The notes: generated by a model not told the origin, from the sequence alone. DNA of 6,424 bases from an uncultured Clostridia bacterium (GCA_947176485.1 CAMWQS010000085.1:1-6424); one strand, 5' to 3'; positions 1 to 6,402 are shown, counted from the first letter of the stretch. Numbers and translations are program-made.

Positions 1-11
1 CTCATAGTTAA

Positions 12-40
12 ATTATAACAAATGAAACTATAAATTACAA
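12..40 (-). promoter_or_regulatory. Predicted promoter for a downstream minus-strand gene beyond the left edge
   Basis: On the minus strand TTGTAA (35-40, four of six) is separated by 17 bases from a perfect TATAAT (12-17). An upstream TG makes an extended -10, TGTTATAAT (12-20). Transcription would start near position 5 and leave the window. Its place just past the terminator suggests that the next minus-strand gene is transcribed independently. Confidence 0.55.
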
Positions 41-58
41 GCGATTTTCAGAAGTGAT

Positions 59-98
59 AAAAATTTAAGCGGCGGCGCATTTTTGCGCCGCCGCTTTT
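59..98 (-). terminator. Rho-independent terminator of the giant gene
   Basis: A 13-base-pair stem (67-79 with 84-96), ten pairs of it G-C (GCGGCGGCGC/GCGCCGCCGC), closes a four-base loop. On the minus strand it begins nine bases past the TAA stop and is followed by AAATTTTTATC, giving a five-U run. On the plus strand the stem is followed by only four T's, so it could act weakly in that direction too. Confidence 0.9.
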
Positions 99-104
99 AA
101 ATTA

Positions 105-3100
105 TTAGTACTTACCCGATAAATACATTCCTTGTTGAGGAGTCGTCCACGACGAACCGTCGGGAAGAGTGAAGGATAAAGTTACGACCAAATTCCAGTG
201 AGTGAATTTAGCTGAACCGTTGCTGTCCTTTAACTCAATCATTTGCTGTTCAAGCTTGTTCTGATAGCCGTCAAACTCCTTCGTTATATGGCTTTGCGTT
301 TCACTGAAACCGCCGCCCTTGTTGAAATACGCCCTGTAAGTCGTATTTGTACAAGTAACGTTTTCTAAAAGACTGCTGCTTCCTTCGAAATGATAGGATA
401 CTTCACTTTCTATATAGAAATTATAGTAAAGCGTAAAGAACGGGAAGCCGTCTCTGTGGTCAGTACGCGACGAAGTAGCCGTTAAGGTATCTATTTTCAG
501 CCACAACGCTTCTAAGGTTACTGAGCCTGCGTCAACGAACTCTTCTACGGAAGTGACTTTGCGCCAGTTGCCGTTATCGTCGTACCACCAACCGAGGAAT
601 TCATATCCTTCTGCCGTGGTTGCAGATAATACGTACGAAGAGCCTTCTTCGAAGCCGAGGTTTTGCACTTTATAAGTTCCGTCGTAGCCCACGTAGTTGA
701 AATCAACCGTACTGTTAAGCTTAACCTTTAACGGAGCCTTAGTGTACTCAATTATAAACGACTTGTTTTCGGTTACGACAATTCCGTTTGCGGGAGTGCC
801 GTTGCCGTCAACCCATTGCGCCGTGTAGCCGTCAAGCTCGGGACACTCGGGCATATTGCCGAAGTTGAGCACGTCGTTTTCGCGGTAGATAACGCTGTAA
901 AGGATATTGCCGTTTTCGTCCGTGAATGTTACGGTGTAAGCAGTGTTCCAAATTGCCGTGTACGTGGTGTCGCCAGTAAGCGTTACCAAGCCGTAACGGA
1001 CGCCGTTTTCTTCAACGTAGCCGTCAAACACAACGTTAGTCGTGCCGCCTTGCGTGGTTTGCGTGTAGCCGTCAAGGATATACGAGTAACCGTTGGCACT
1101 TGCAGTGACGTCAATGGGAAGTTTCACCTTTGAACCGCAAGCCTGTTTAAAGCTGCTTTCCGTATCCGCTAAGCCGTATTCACTTAAAACGGTTACCGCG
1201 GTATCGTAAAGGTTACAAGAGCTGTCAACGAAGCCTTCGCCCATTTGCTCGTGCGGGTTGCAATAGGTAAGTCCGCCCGTAACGTTAAGCGTAACCGCAC
1301 TACCGAAAAGCTGCATCGTGGTTTTGAGTATATCTAAACTACGTACGGTGTAAGTGCCGTCGTCGTTCAAAGCTGCGCTGAATTTGACGGGAATGTTCGA
1401 GGTGGTCATACCCGTATAAGCCTCGATAAGACCGCCTTGTAAAGTTACCGTCCAGCTTGCACCGGCTGAAGTTTCTTCGAAAAGATAGGAAGAAATAACC
1501 GTGTTCAGGCATGCGCCGTAATCCAAGCCTTCGAAGCTTACGCCTTTGTTTTCGGACGAGCCTGCCTTTTCGAGATTTTTGGTTATAAGTGACCCGAAGT
1601 TGAAGATGAATACTATATTATCCATCATATTGTCTGAGAACTCTTTCAAAGACATTTCGCGGGCTTCCACCGCTGCGGGGATAATATCAACCTCGGAAGT
1701 CCAAATCAAACCTTTATCCCAACGGGTGTGCTGTATTCTTCTGATGCTTATTCTGCCACCTCTTACGGAGATATAAACGTCGGTATCGCCGTTTATCGCA
1801 ACCTGATTGGCTTCCTGAACGCCGTCGTAATAGATATGCGCGTCTATGGAAACCTCGTTGGTTTTTTCATCGATATAGACTGCAAGCGATTTTATTTGGA
1901 TAGCGACGTTAATATCTATTCCTATAACGCTTATTCCGGCGTTGACGTTGCCGTTTAATAGGTAATAGTGGTTTAGGTCGTACCCGTCTTCTGTTCCCTC
2001 TACCTTGTGGGTCGCGGAATTGATTAGACCGTTTACGAGAGTATCAAGACCGTCGGCGACGAGGTAACCCTTGAAAGCCGTGTTTGCGTCGGGTCTAACC
2101 ACTTCGTCGTAGCCGAGCTGTAAACCGAGATTAAGCTTGTTAGACAAGTTTTCGCCGAAGAAGATATTTTCAAGGCTTACTCCGCCGACGAAGTAAACGC
2201 CGTCTTTATTGAGCCTTGTAAATTCAACGGTGAGGTCGTCAACGCTTTCATTATTATATATTAACGAAGAATTGAGCACGAAAATCAGGCTTTCGTCGGT
2301 AGTTTTGATACTTGAAACGTATTTATCCGAAAGCAAGAAGTTGGTTTCTTCAACCTCGTTCACGGTATCTTTGGCGTTGCCGACGAGCCCGTTCAAAAGC
2401 TCTTCAAGGCTGACGCCGAGAATTTGGGGAATGAGGCTGTCGCCGAGAGATGCAAATTTATCTTGCACGCTTGTGGGAAGGTATTTGCTTATCAGCATAC
2501 CGTCAAGCAGTCCGGAAATTTGTTTGATAGCCGCGGTAAGCTCCGCGCTATTCTCTACTTCGATTTGACCAAGATTAGCCATTGCGCCGACCATTGAAAC
2601 GAGCGTCAAAATTTCGTCAACGGGTGCGTAAATTTGCAGGGGCACGGAGTTTTCGGCATACTTTGAAACCGAAAGGTAAATATCGTACTTACCGTCCTGC
2701 GTGTAGCCGCCCGTCGTTTTGCCGCCCGCGCCCTTTACGGGGTTAGCGTCCATCAAGACGAGGTCTATATAAAGGCTGTCGTCCGTGGGTTGCTTGGCGG
2801 TAAGACCTACGTTGAGGTGGATATACGCCGTGCTGTCAACGCCCGCAGCGTATTCCAAAGCCGCAGTGAACCCGTACTTGATTTCGTCGCCCGTATACAG
2901 AGTGCCTTCAACCGTTGCCGAGATATGGTCGCCTATAAGGCTTTCTACGATTTTGTGCCCTTCGTTGAGGACGTCGATATATTCTTCCTTTGCCTCTGCG
3001 CTGAGCCCTTCAAGCGTATCTTCGCTTAAAGCTACCGTTGCAACGGCGTCTATGCCGAGAAGGCTGAACCCTACGCTTGCGCTTATCCCTTCGGACAAGT

Positions 3101-6100
3101 CAAGCTTAACCGAAACGGGAACGGGTGCGTTAAACAACGTAAGGTTTGCTTCGGTGGAAATAATTTTGCCGTCGCCTATGAGGTTGGTTAAAAGCTCTTT
3201 AACGGCGTAGGGCAAATCATCCGGAACAATTTCGCTGCCGCCCAAAGACGAAAGAAGGCTTAAGTCGGTTACGTCCATTTCGTTGAGATTTAACATAACC
3301 TTGGTAGTACCGACTTTAAGGTAAAGCGAATTTGAAGTAAAGTCAAAGTACACTGCAAGCCCGCCGAAGTCTGCGCGAATTTCCTTAACGGCGCCGCCTT
3401 CAAGACACAGCGCAACTTTGCCTTCGAGAACGACTTCGTCACGTTTGCCCGTCGTCTCGTCGGTAAGTCCCGTTATAAGGGTCAAGCTTACGTCGAAGGT
3501 GATTTCGCTATTTAAAAGGTCGTGATAATCTTTGACGTCGGGAAGGGTTACCTCCGCATTGCTGAGCGCCAAGCCAACCGTAAGATTTAATTTATCAACC
3601 GTCAAGCCCGCGTCAACTCTCAGTCCGCCAACGAGACGGATATCGAGCGCCGCTTTAAGTGCGCAACCGAGCGCGTCAATATTAATATCAAGGTTCGTAC
3701 CAAGCGATGTTTCGCTTGTGGAAAGGTTCGCTAAAACCTCCGACAGAAGGGAATTTATTTCAAGCGAGCCGAGCACTGACGACAAGTCCGCGTTGCCCGT
3801 GCCGAGCTTGGAAATATCAAGGGAATATTTGACGCTACCCTTGCTTAAATAAAGCATATTACGGGGGCAATCATAATAAACGGTGATATCGTCAAGGTTT
3901 GCATACACGCCCGCAAACGCGCCGTTTTGCATTATAATTTTTGCAATTCCGTCAAGCGTAAAGCCGTTTAAGTCGATGGAAATATCAAAAGTAATTCCGT
4001 CGTTTAAAACGTCTTGGTACGCTTCCGTATCGGTGGGAATGATAACTTTTTCATTGCTGAGCGCCGCACTTACTGAAAGGCTGAGGTCGTCAACCTTAAG
4101 ACCGGCGTCAACTTTCAGTCCGCCGAAAAGACGGATATCGAGTGCCGCTTTGAGCACGCTTTCAAGCGCGTCTATATTAATATCGAGCCTTGTGCCAAGA
4201 GAGGTTTCGCTTGTGGAAAGGTTCGCCAAAACGTCCGCCAAAAGCGAATTTATTTCAAGCGAGCCGAGTATCGAGGACAAGTCCGCTTCGTCCGTTTTGA
4301 GCGCGGAAATATCGAGTTTATATTTCGCGCCGCCCGTGCTTAAATAAAGCATATTATGGGGGCAATCGTAATAAACGGTGGTGCCGTCAAGGTCTGCGTA
4401 CACGCCCGCAAACGCACCGTTATCCATTATGATTTTTGCAATTCCGTCAAGCGTTAAGCCGTTTAAGTCGAGGGAAACGTTGAAGGTAATTCCGTCGTTT
4501 AAAATATCTTGGTACGCTTGCGTATCGGTGGGAATTGCGGGTTTATCCTTTTCGGTGCCGAATGAAAGAGTTGCCTTGACGACCTTTTCACCGATGGAAA
4601 TCTCGGCTTTTAAGAAGTTGAGTTCAACGCCGTTTTCGGTCTTTTGGAACTCGAATTCCATCGGAATCGTAAGCCCGAAAAGCTCTACCTTGGAATTTAA
4701 AGTGGCAACACCCGTTTCCTCGTTTAGGATAAAGGTGCCTTGCGTCATTTGGTCCATCAAAGCCGCGACGTCAAATCCGCCGAGAAGGTCACCCTCTTCT
4801 TCACCGCTTTCGCCCGAAGAAAGCAAACCGCTTGTTTCAAGCTTGTATTTTGACGCGCCGTCGTTTATGTAAAGGGTTCCTCCGTCAAGCCAGACGAGAA
4901 TATCGCCGAGTTTGGCTGAAAGACCGCTGAAATTGCTGTTTTCCATTTCCACGGAAACGACGCCGTTCAAATTCAACTCGTCAATATTAAGGTCAACTTT
5001 GAAAACCGCGCCTTCCGTAAGCACGCTTGCAAACGCGCCCGAAAGATAACCCATTGCGTTGTCGGTGTTTTCTTCTTCCTTCACACCGTCGACCAAGGAA
5101 TCTTTCACTCTGTCGTACTCTGATGAGAAATAGTCTTTCCAGAAAGAGTTGACTGCATTTTCCTCGCCGTAATCAAATTTGACTTTGGTATTTGAAGTAC
5201 AGCTTGGAGCGAAGTTTGCGGCGATGGGTGCGTTGTAGGAATCTGAAATTTCAAATTCAAGCACGCGCCAGTTTTCGTCGAAGACGTAGGTTACCGAGGT
5301 TGAATGTATAGAAGGATAATCGTACAAGTCGCCCGTAACCTTCATCTGTAATTTATAGTAGTAGTCCGCGCTGGTTTCGTCCTCGCCCGTGTTCACGTTG
5401 AGGTTAAGCGTCATCGCGTAGGTGCCGTCGCCGTTATCGATAACCGAATATTCCGTAGCGTTGGCGATAGTCAGTTCGTTAAGTACGTATACTGAGAACT
5501 CCGAAGGCGGGAAGCCGCGGTTCATTTTGAACGTATTAACCGTCATAGCTTGCGCTTCGCCCGTCGCCCAAGGAGTGTTCATCTTGTCAAAGTTCTTGTT
5601 TGCGGAAGGGCGCCACATAACTACGCCGTTTGTAACGCAGAACTGGGTCGCCTTTGACGAGAAGCCTTTTGCGACGTCTGCCGAAATCAACACGTCGTCG
5701 TAATACTGCTTGTAGGTTTCTACCGTCTGGGAAAAGCCCAAGGAAACGACCGTTGAGAACATTTCCGACGACCAGTATTCCTGACTTTGAAGAACGTAGT
5801 TCAAATAACCGACGTTTTCAACGAGAGTATGGTCAGTGGGTTTGGTGCCGTCCGAAGGTGCTGTGAAGCAAACGGTTTGGAAGTCTTGGTTCAGCTCCGT
5901 AGTCTTTTTGGGTGAAAAAAAGCCCACGCCCACTACCGCTACTGCGCCGACAACACCGACGGCAGCGACCGCGGCAAATTTGCGCATACGGCGAACGTGT
6001 TTCAAAGCGAGGGGCTTACGCCTTTTTACGCGTACCTCACCCTCTAAATTTTTAAGTTTATCGTGAAGACCGGCACGGCGGTTAAATGATTTATCGCGCT

Positions 6101-6185
6101 TGACTTTTTTCGTTTCTTTAAAGCCGGCGTATTTAACCTCGTGCAGTTCTTCAAGCCCTTGCCCGGGCTTAGTCTTCTTTATCAT
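105..6185 (-). CDS. Giant N-terminally membrane-anchored repeat protein with C-terminal InlB-like modules; function unknown
   Basis: The frame is 2026 codons, ATG to TAA, with GGAG seven bases before the start. Residues 1-69 are very basic (24 K/R against 8 D/E) and precede one hydrophobic segment at about 70-90 followed by SPKK. This fits a signal anchor with the tail in the cytoplasm and about 1930 residues outside. Residues 95-380 are a unique beta-rich region with cysteines at 106, 183 and 329. From about 380 to 1250 there are five related units, each opening with a motif like AYQDILNDG (F385, Y558, Y723, Y887, Y1069), then alternating-hydrophobic strands, a short helix and more strands. 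Residues 1250-1690 are also beta-rich with helices such as DGLDTLVNGLI. Residues 1690-1896 resemble InlB B-repeat/Flg_new modules (GYEFLGWW, TYTAIW, TLEALW). The last 130 residues match nothing I recognise. There is no LPXTG motif, C-terminal membrane helix or catalytic motif. An adhesin, a structural envelope protein or a lipid-handling protein are all possible; none is demonstrated. The frame is certain, the export likely, the function unknown. Confidence 0.96.
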   Translation of the reverse strand: MIKKTKPGQGLEELHEVKYAGFKETKKVKRDKSFNRRAGLHDKLKNLEGEVRVKRRKPLALKHVRRMRKFAAVAAVGVVGAVAVVGVGFFSPKKTTELNQDFQTVCFTAPSDGTKPTDHTLVENVGYLNYVLQSQEYWSSEMFSTVVSLGFSQTVETYKQYYDDVLISADVAKGFSSKATQFCVTNGVVMWRPSANKNFDKMNTPWATGEAQAMTVNTFKMNRGFPPSEFSVYVLNELTIANATEYSVIDNGDGTYAMTLNLNVNTGEDETSADYYYKLQMKVTGDLYDYPSIHSTSVTYVFDENWRVLEFEISDSYNAPIAANFAPSCTSNTKVKFDYGEENAVNSFWKDYFSSEYDRVKDSLVDGVKEEENTDNAMGYLSGAFASVLTEGAVFKVDLNIDELNLNGVVSVEMENSNFSGLSAKLGDILVWLDGGTLYINDGASKYKLETSGLLSSGESGEEEGDLLGGFDVAALMDQMTQGTFILNEETGVATLNSKVELFGLTIPMEFEFQKTENGVELNFLKAEISIGEKVVKATLSFGTEKDKPAIPTDTQAYQDILNDGITFNVSLDLNGLTLDGIAKIIMDNGAFAGVYADLDGTTVYYDCPHNMLYLSTGGAKYKLDISALKTDEADLSSILGSLEINSLLADVLANLSTSETSLGTRLDINIDALESVLKAALDIRLFGGLKVDAGLKVDDLSLSVSAALSNEKVIIPTDTEAYQDVLNDGITFDISIDLNGFTLDGIAKIIMQNGAFAGVYANLDDITVYYDCPRNMLYLSKGSVKYSLDISKLGTGNADLSSVLGSLEINSLLSEVLANLSTSETSLGTNLDINIDALGCALKAALDIRLVGGLRVDAGLTVDKLNLTVGLALSNAEVTLPDVKDYHDLLNSEITFDVSLTLITGLTDETTGKRDEVVLEGKVALCLEGGAVKEIRADFGGLAVYFDFTSNSLYLKVGTTKVMLNLNEMDVTDLSLLSSLGGSEIVPDDLPYAVKELLTNLIGDGKIISTEANLTLFNAPVPVSVKLDLSEGISASVGFSLLGIDAVATVALSEDTLEGLSAEAKEEYIDVLNEGHKIVESLIGDHISATVEGTLYTGDEIKYGFTAALEYAAGVDSTAYIHLNVGLTAKQPTDDSLYIDLVLMDANPVKGAGGKTTGGYTQDGKYDIYLSVSKYAENSVPLQIYAPVDEILTLVSMVGAMANLGQIEVENSAELTAAIKQISGLLDGMLISKYLPTSVQDKFASLGDSLIPQILGVSLEELLNGLVGNAKDTVNEVEETNFLLSDKYVSSIKTTDESLIFVLNSSLIYNNESVDDLTVEFTRLNKDGVYFVGGVSLENIFFGENLSNKLNLGLQLGYDEVVRPDANTAFKGYLVADGLDTLVNGLINSATHKVEGTEDGYDLNHYYLLNGNVNAGISVIGIDINVAIQIKSLAVYIDEKTNEVSIDAHIYYDGVQEANQVAINGDTDVYISVRGGRISIRRIQHTRWDKGLIWTSEVDIIPAAVEAREMSLKEFSDNMMDNIVFIFNFGSLITKNLEKAGSSENKGVSFEGLDYGACLNTVISSYLFEETSAGASWTVTLQGGLIEAYTGMTTSNIPVKFSAALNDDGTYTVRSLDILKTTMQLFGSAVTLNVTGGLTYCNPHEQMGEGFVDSSCNLYDTAVTVLSEYGLADTESSFKQACGSKVKLPIDVTASANGYSYILDGYTQTTQGGTTNVVFDGYVEENGVRYGLVTLTGDTTYTAIWNTAYTVTFTDENGNILYSVIYRENDVLNFGNMPECPELDGYTAQWVDGNGTPANGIVVTENKSFIIEYTKAPLKVKLNSTVDFNYVGYDGTYKVQNLGFEEGSSYVLSATTAEGYEFLGWWYDDNGNWRKVTSVEEFVDAGSVTLEALWLKIDTLTATSSRTDHRDGFPFFTLYYNFYIESEVSYHFEGSSSLLENVTCTNTTYRAYFNKGGGFSETQSHITKEFDGYQNKLEQQMIELKDSNGSAKFTHWNLVVTLSFTLPDGSSWTTPQQGMYLSGKY
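498..1118 (-). other. InlB B-repeat / Flg_new-like beta modules (residues about 1690-1896)
   Basis: Three consecutive short beta modules are visible. The first ends LTGDTTYTAIW. The second runs from YTVTFTDENGN through PECPELDGYTAQWVDGNG to FIIEYT. The third contains TTAEGYEFLGWWYDDNG and ends VTLEALW. The pattern of Y-x-V-x-F-x-D-x-N-G, then P-x-x-P-x-x-x-G-Y-x-x-x-W, then a T-x-x-A-x-W closing strand, is characteristic of the Listeria-Bacteroides repeat family. That family occurs in secreted or surface proteins, often as a stalk or spacer near the wall; here it lies near the C-terminal tip. Confidence 0.75.
2436..2987 (-). repeat. Probable repeat unit 5 (residues about 1067-1250), strongly diverged
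   Basis: The opening EEYIDVLNEGHK lies where the next unit is expected and keeps the Y-x-D-V-L-N-x-G signature. Strand-like stretches (ISATVEGTLYTG, YDIYLSVSKY) then precede helices (APVDEILTLVSMVGAM and SAELTAAIKQISGLLDG). Beyond the opening motif the relation to units 2-4 rests on the order of secondary-structure-like patterns, not on identity. The end is uncertain. Confidence 0.4.
2988..3539 (-). repeat. Protein repeat unit 4 (residues about 883-1066), divergent
   Basis: It opens DVKDYHDLLNSEITFDVS, matching the AYQDVLNDGITFDIS opening of unit 3. It continues with VALCLEGGAVKEIRADFGG, VYFDFTSNSLYLK and KVMLNLNEMDV in the same order as in units 2 and 3. An insertion after the first strands (TGLTDETTGKRDE) and a longer helical stretch make it about 20 residues longer. 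The Cys-Pro of the VYYDCP motif is replaced by Phe-Thr. Confidence 0.75.
3540..4034 (-). repeat. Tandem repeat unit 3, 495 bp (residues 718-882)
   Basis: This is the second copy, starting TDTEAYQDVLNDG and directly abutting unit 2 with no spacer and no insertion or deletion. LEINSLL, LANLSTSETSLGT, LDINIDAL and KAALDIRL are unchanged between the copies, while exposed-looking positions (K/S, H/R, T/K, D/K) vary. It carries an extra cysteine at residue 841 (ALGCALK) that unit 2 lacks. Confidence 0.93.
4035..4529 (-). repeat. Tandem repeat unit 2, 495 bp (residues 553-717)
   Basis: This is the first copy, in protein order, of an exact 165-codon direct repeat that starts TDTQAYQDILNDG. The order within the unit is strand-rich AYQDILNDG/ITFNVSLDLNG, IAKIIMDNGAFAGVYADLDG, VYYDCPHNMLYLS, KYKLDISALK, a helix around LSSILGSLEINSLLADVLANL, the invariant STSETSLGT loop, and closing strands ending ALSNEKVIIP. 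It differs from the next unit at about 38 of 165 residues by eye, and the similarity is also plain in the DNA. Confidence 0.93.
4530..5048 (-). repeat. Protein repeat unit 1 (residues about 380-552), divergent
   Basis: This unit aligns with the two near-identical units that follow it in the protein. AFASVLTEG corresponds to AYQDILNDG, VDLNIDELNLNG to VSLDLNGLTLDG, and SKYKLETSGLL to AKYKLDISALK. It then departs from them: the VYYDCP motif is replaced by VWLDGG, and a Gly/Ser/Glu-rich acidic linker (GESGEEEGD) stands before the helix. Boundaries are approximate because the similarity is visible only in the protein, mainly in its first half. Confidence 0.65.
5916..5978 (-). other. Transmembrane signal-anchor segment (residues about 70-90)
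   Basis: The segment starts FAAVAAVGVVG and ends GFF. It is uninterrupted Ala/Val/Gly/Phe with no charge, flanked by RRMRK on the N-side and SPKK on the C-side. By the positive-inside rule the strongly basic 69-residue N-tail stays in the cytoplasm. No lipobox cysteine follows, so it is not a lipoprotein. A signal-peptidase cut after the segment cannot be excluded, but the long N-tail and the lack of an A-x-A motif near the end favour a retained anchor. Confidence 0.8.
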
Positions 6186-6192
6186 ATCTTTT

Positions 6193-6196
6193 CTCC
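6193..6196 (-). promoter_or_regulatory. Shine-Dalgarno site (GGAG) of the giant gene
   Basis: On the minus strand GGAGAAAAGAT leads directly into the ATG, giving a GGAG core with a seven-base spacer. This supports the start at 6185; the next ATG codon in frame is Met67, just before the membrane segment. Confidence 0.85.
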
Positions 6197-6211
6197 GGCA
6201 AACAGTTGCCG
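6196..6211 (-). promoter_or_regulatory. Leader hairpin abutting the ribosome-binding site
   Basis: The minus-strand leader contains CGGCAA-CTGT-TTGCCG, a perfect six-base-pair stem with a four-base loop. The last G of the stem is the first G of the GGAG Shine-Dalgarno. The stem would sit directly against the 30S binding site in the short (roughly 45-base) leader. Its effect is not known. Confidence 0.5.
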
Positions 6212-6237
6212 ATTTTACCTTAGTTTATTATGTTATA

Positions 6238-6266
6238 AGTCTAAAACTTTTATGACAAAATGTCAA
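6238..6266 (-). promoter_or_regulatory. Sigma-A-type promoter of the giant gene
   Basis: On the minus strand a perfect TTGACA -35 box (6261-6266) is followed, after exactly 17 bases, by TAGACT (6238-6243, four of six matches to TATAAT). Transcription would start near 6230, giving a leader of about 45 bases. A better-looking TATAAC lies six bases further on, but with a 23-base spacer it is too distant for this -35 box. Confidence 0.6.
6253..6265. promoter_or_regulatory. Short inverted repeat over the -35 box (possible operator)
   Basis: TGACA-AAA-TGTCA is a perfect five-base inverted repeat covering most of the -35 element and part of the spacer. A dimeric repressor bound here would block the promoter. 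It is short, lies in AT-rich DNA and resembles no operator I can name with confidence, so it may be chance. Confidence 0.3.
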
Positions 6267-6338
6267 GTTTGTAATGAAAATATATGATAAAATTTTGACG
6301 AAAATCTTAAATTTTTTATAAATTTACCGTATTTTGGC

Positions 6339-6402
6339 AAAAAAATAGACGCTCTGTCGTTAAAATTGTCATATTTTACAATGACAAACACAAAGCGTCT
6401 AT
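6339..6402 (-). terminator. Probable terminator of an upstream minus-strand gene (nested inverted repeats)
   Basis: ATAGACGCT (6345-6353) pairs with AGCGTCTAT (6394-6402), nine base pairs. After one mismatch, TGT (6355-6357) pairs with ACA (6390-6392). Inside lies a second stem, TTGTCAT (6366-6372) with ATGACAA (6381-6387). On the minus strand the outer stem runs straight into seven T's (6339-6345, the first of them paired), the layout of an intrinsic terminator, though with an unusually large branched loop. The gene it would serve lies beyond the right edge. Confidence 0.5.

Noticed and set aside
3883..4872. Plus-strand open frames of about 100-165 codons opposite the repeat region, two of them similar to each other.
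   Set aside because: They lie wholly antisense to the giant gene. Their mutual similarity simply mirrors the DNA repeat, and they show no plausible start signals or protein-like composition.
5915..5921. A run of seven T's (coding strand) at the end of the membrane segment, considered as a phase-variable or frameshift site.
   Set aside because: The run is read TTT TTT T in frame, not in the X-XXY-YYZ register of a -1 slippery site. Seven bases is short for phase variation, and no useful alternative product follows.
105..6185. A CRISPR array, tRNA, rRNA or transposase hidden in the window.
   Set aside because: The continuous 2026-codon frame accounts for the interior. The only direct repeats are the in-frame protein units, and the flanks show no cloverleaf or element ends that I could identify with confidence.
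6252..6287. Tiny plus-strand ORF from ATG at 6252, reading MTKCQVCNENI.
   Set aside because: Only 11 codons with no ribosome-binding site before it, and it overlaps the promoter of the giant gene.
6308..6340. A second possible minus-strand promoter (TTGCCA, 16 bases, TAAAAA).
   Set aside because: Both boxes are weak matches in very AT-rich DNA, and the TTGACA promoter closer to the gene is much better.
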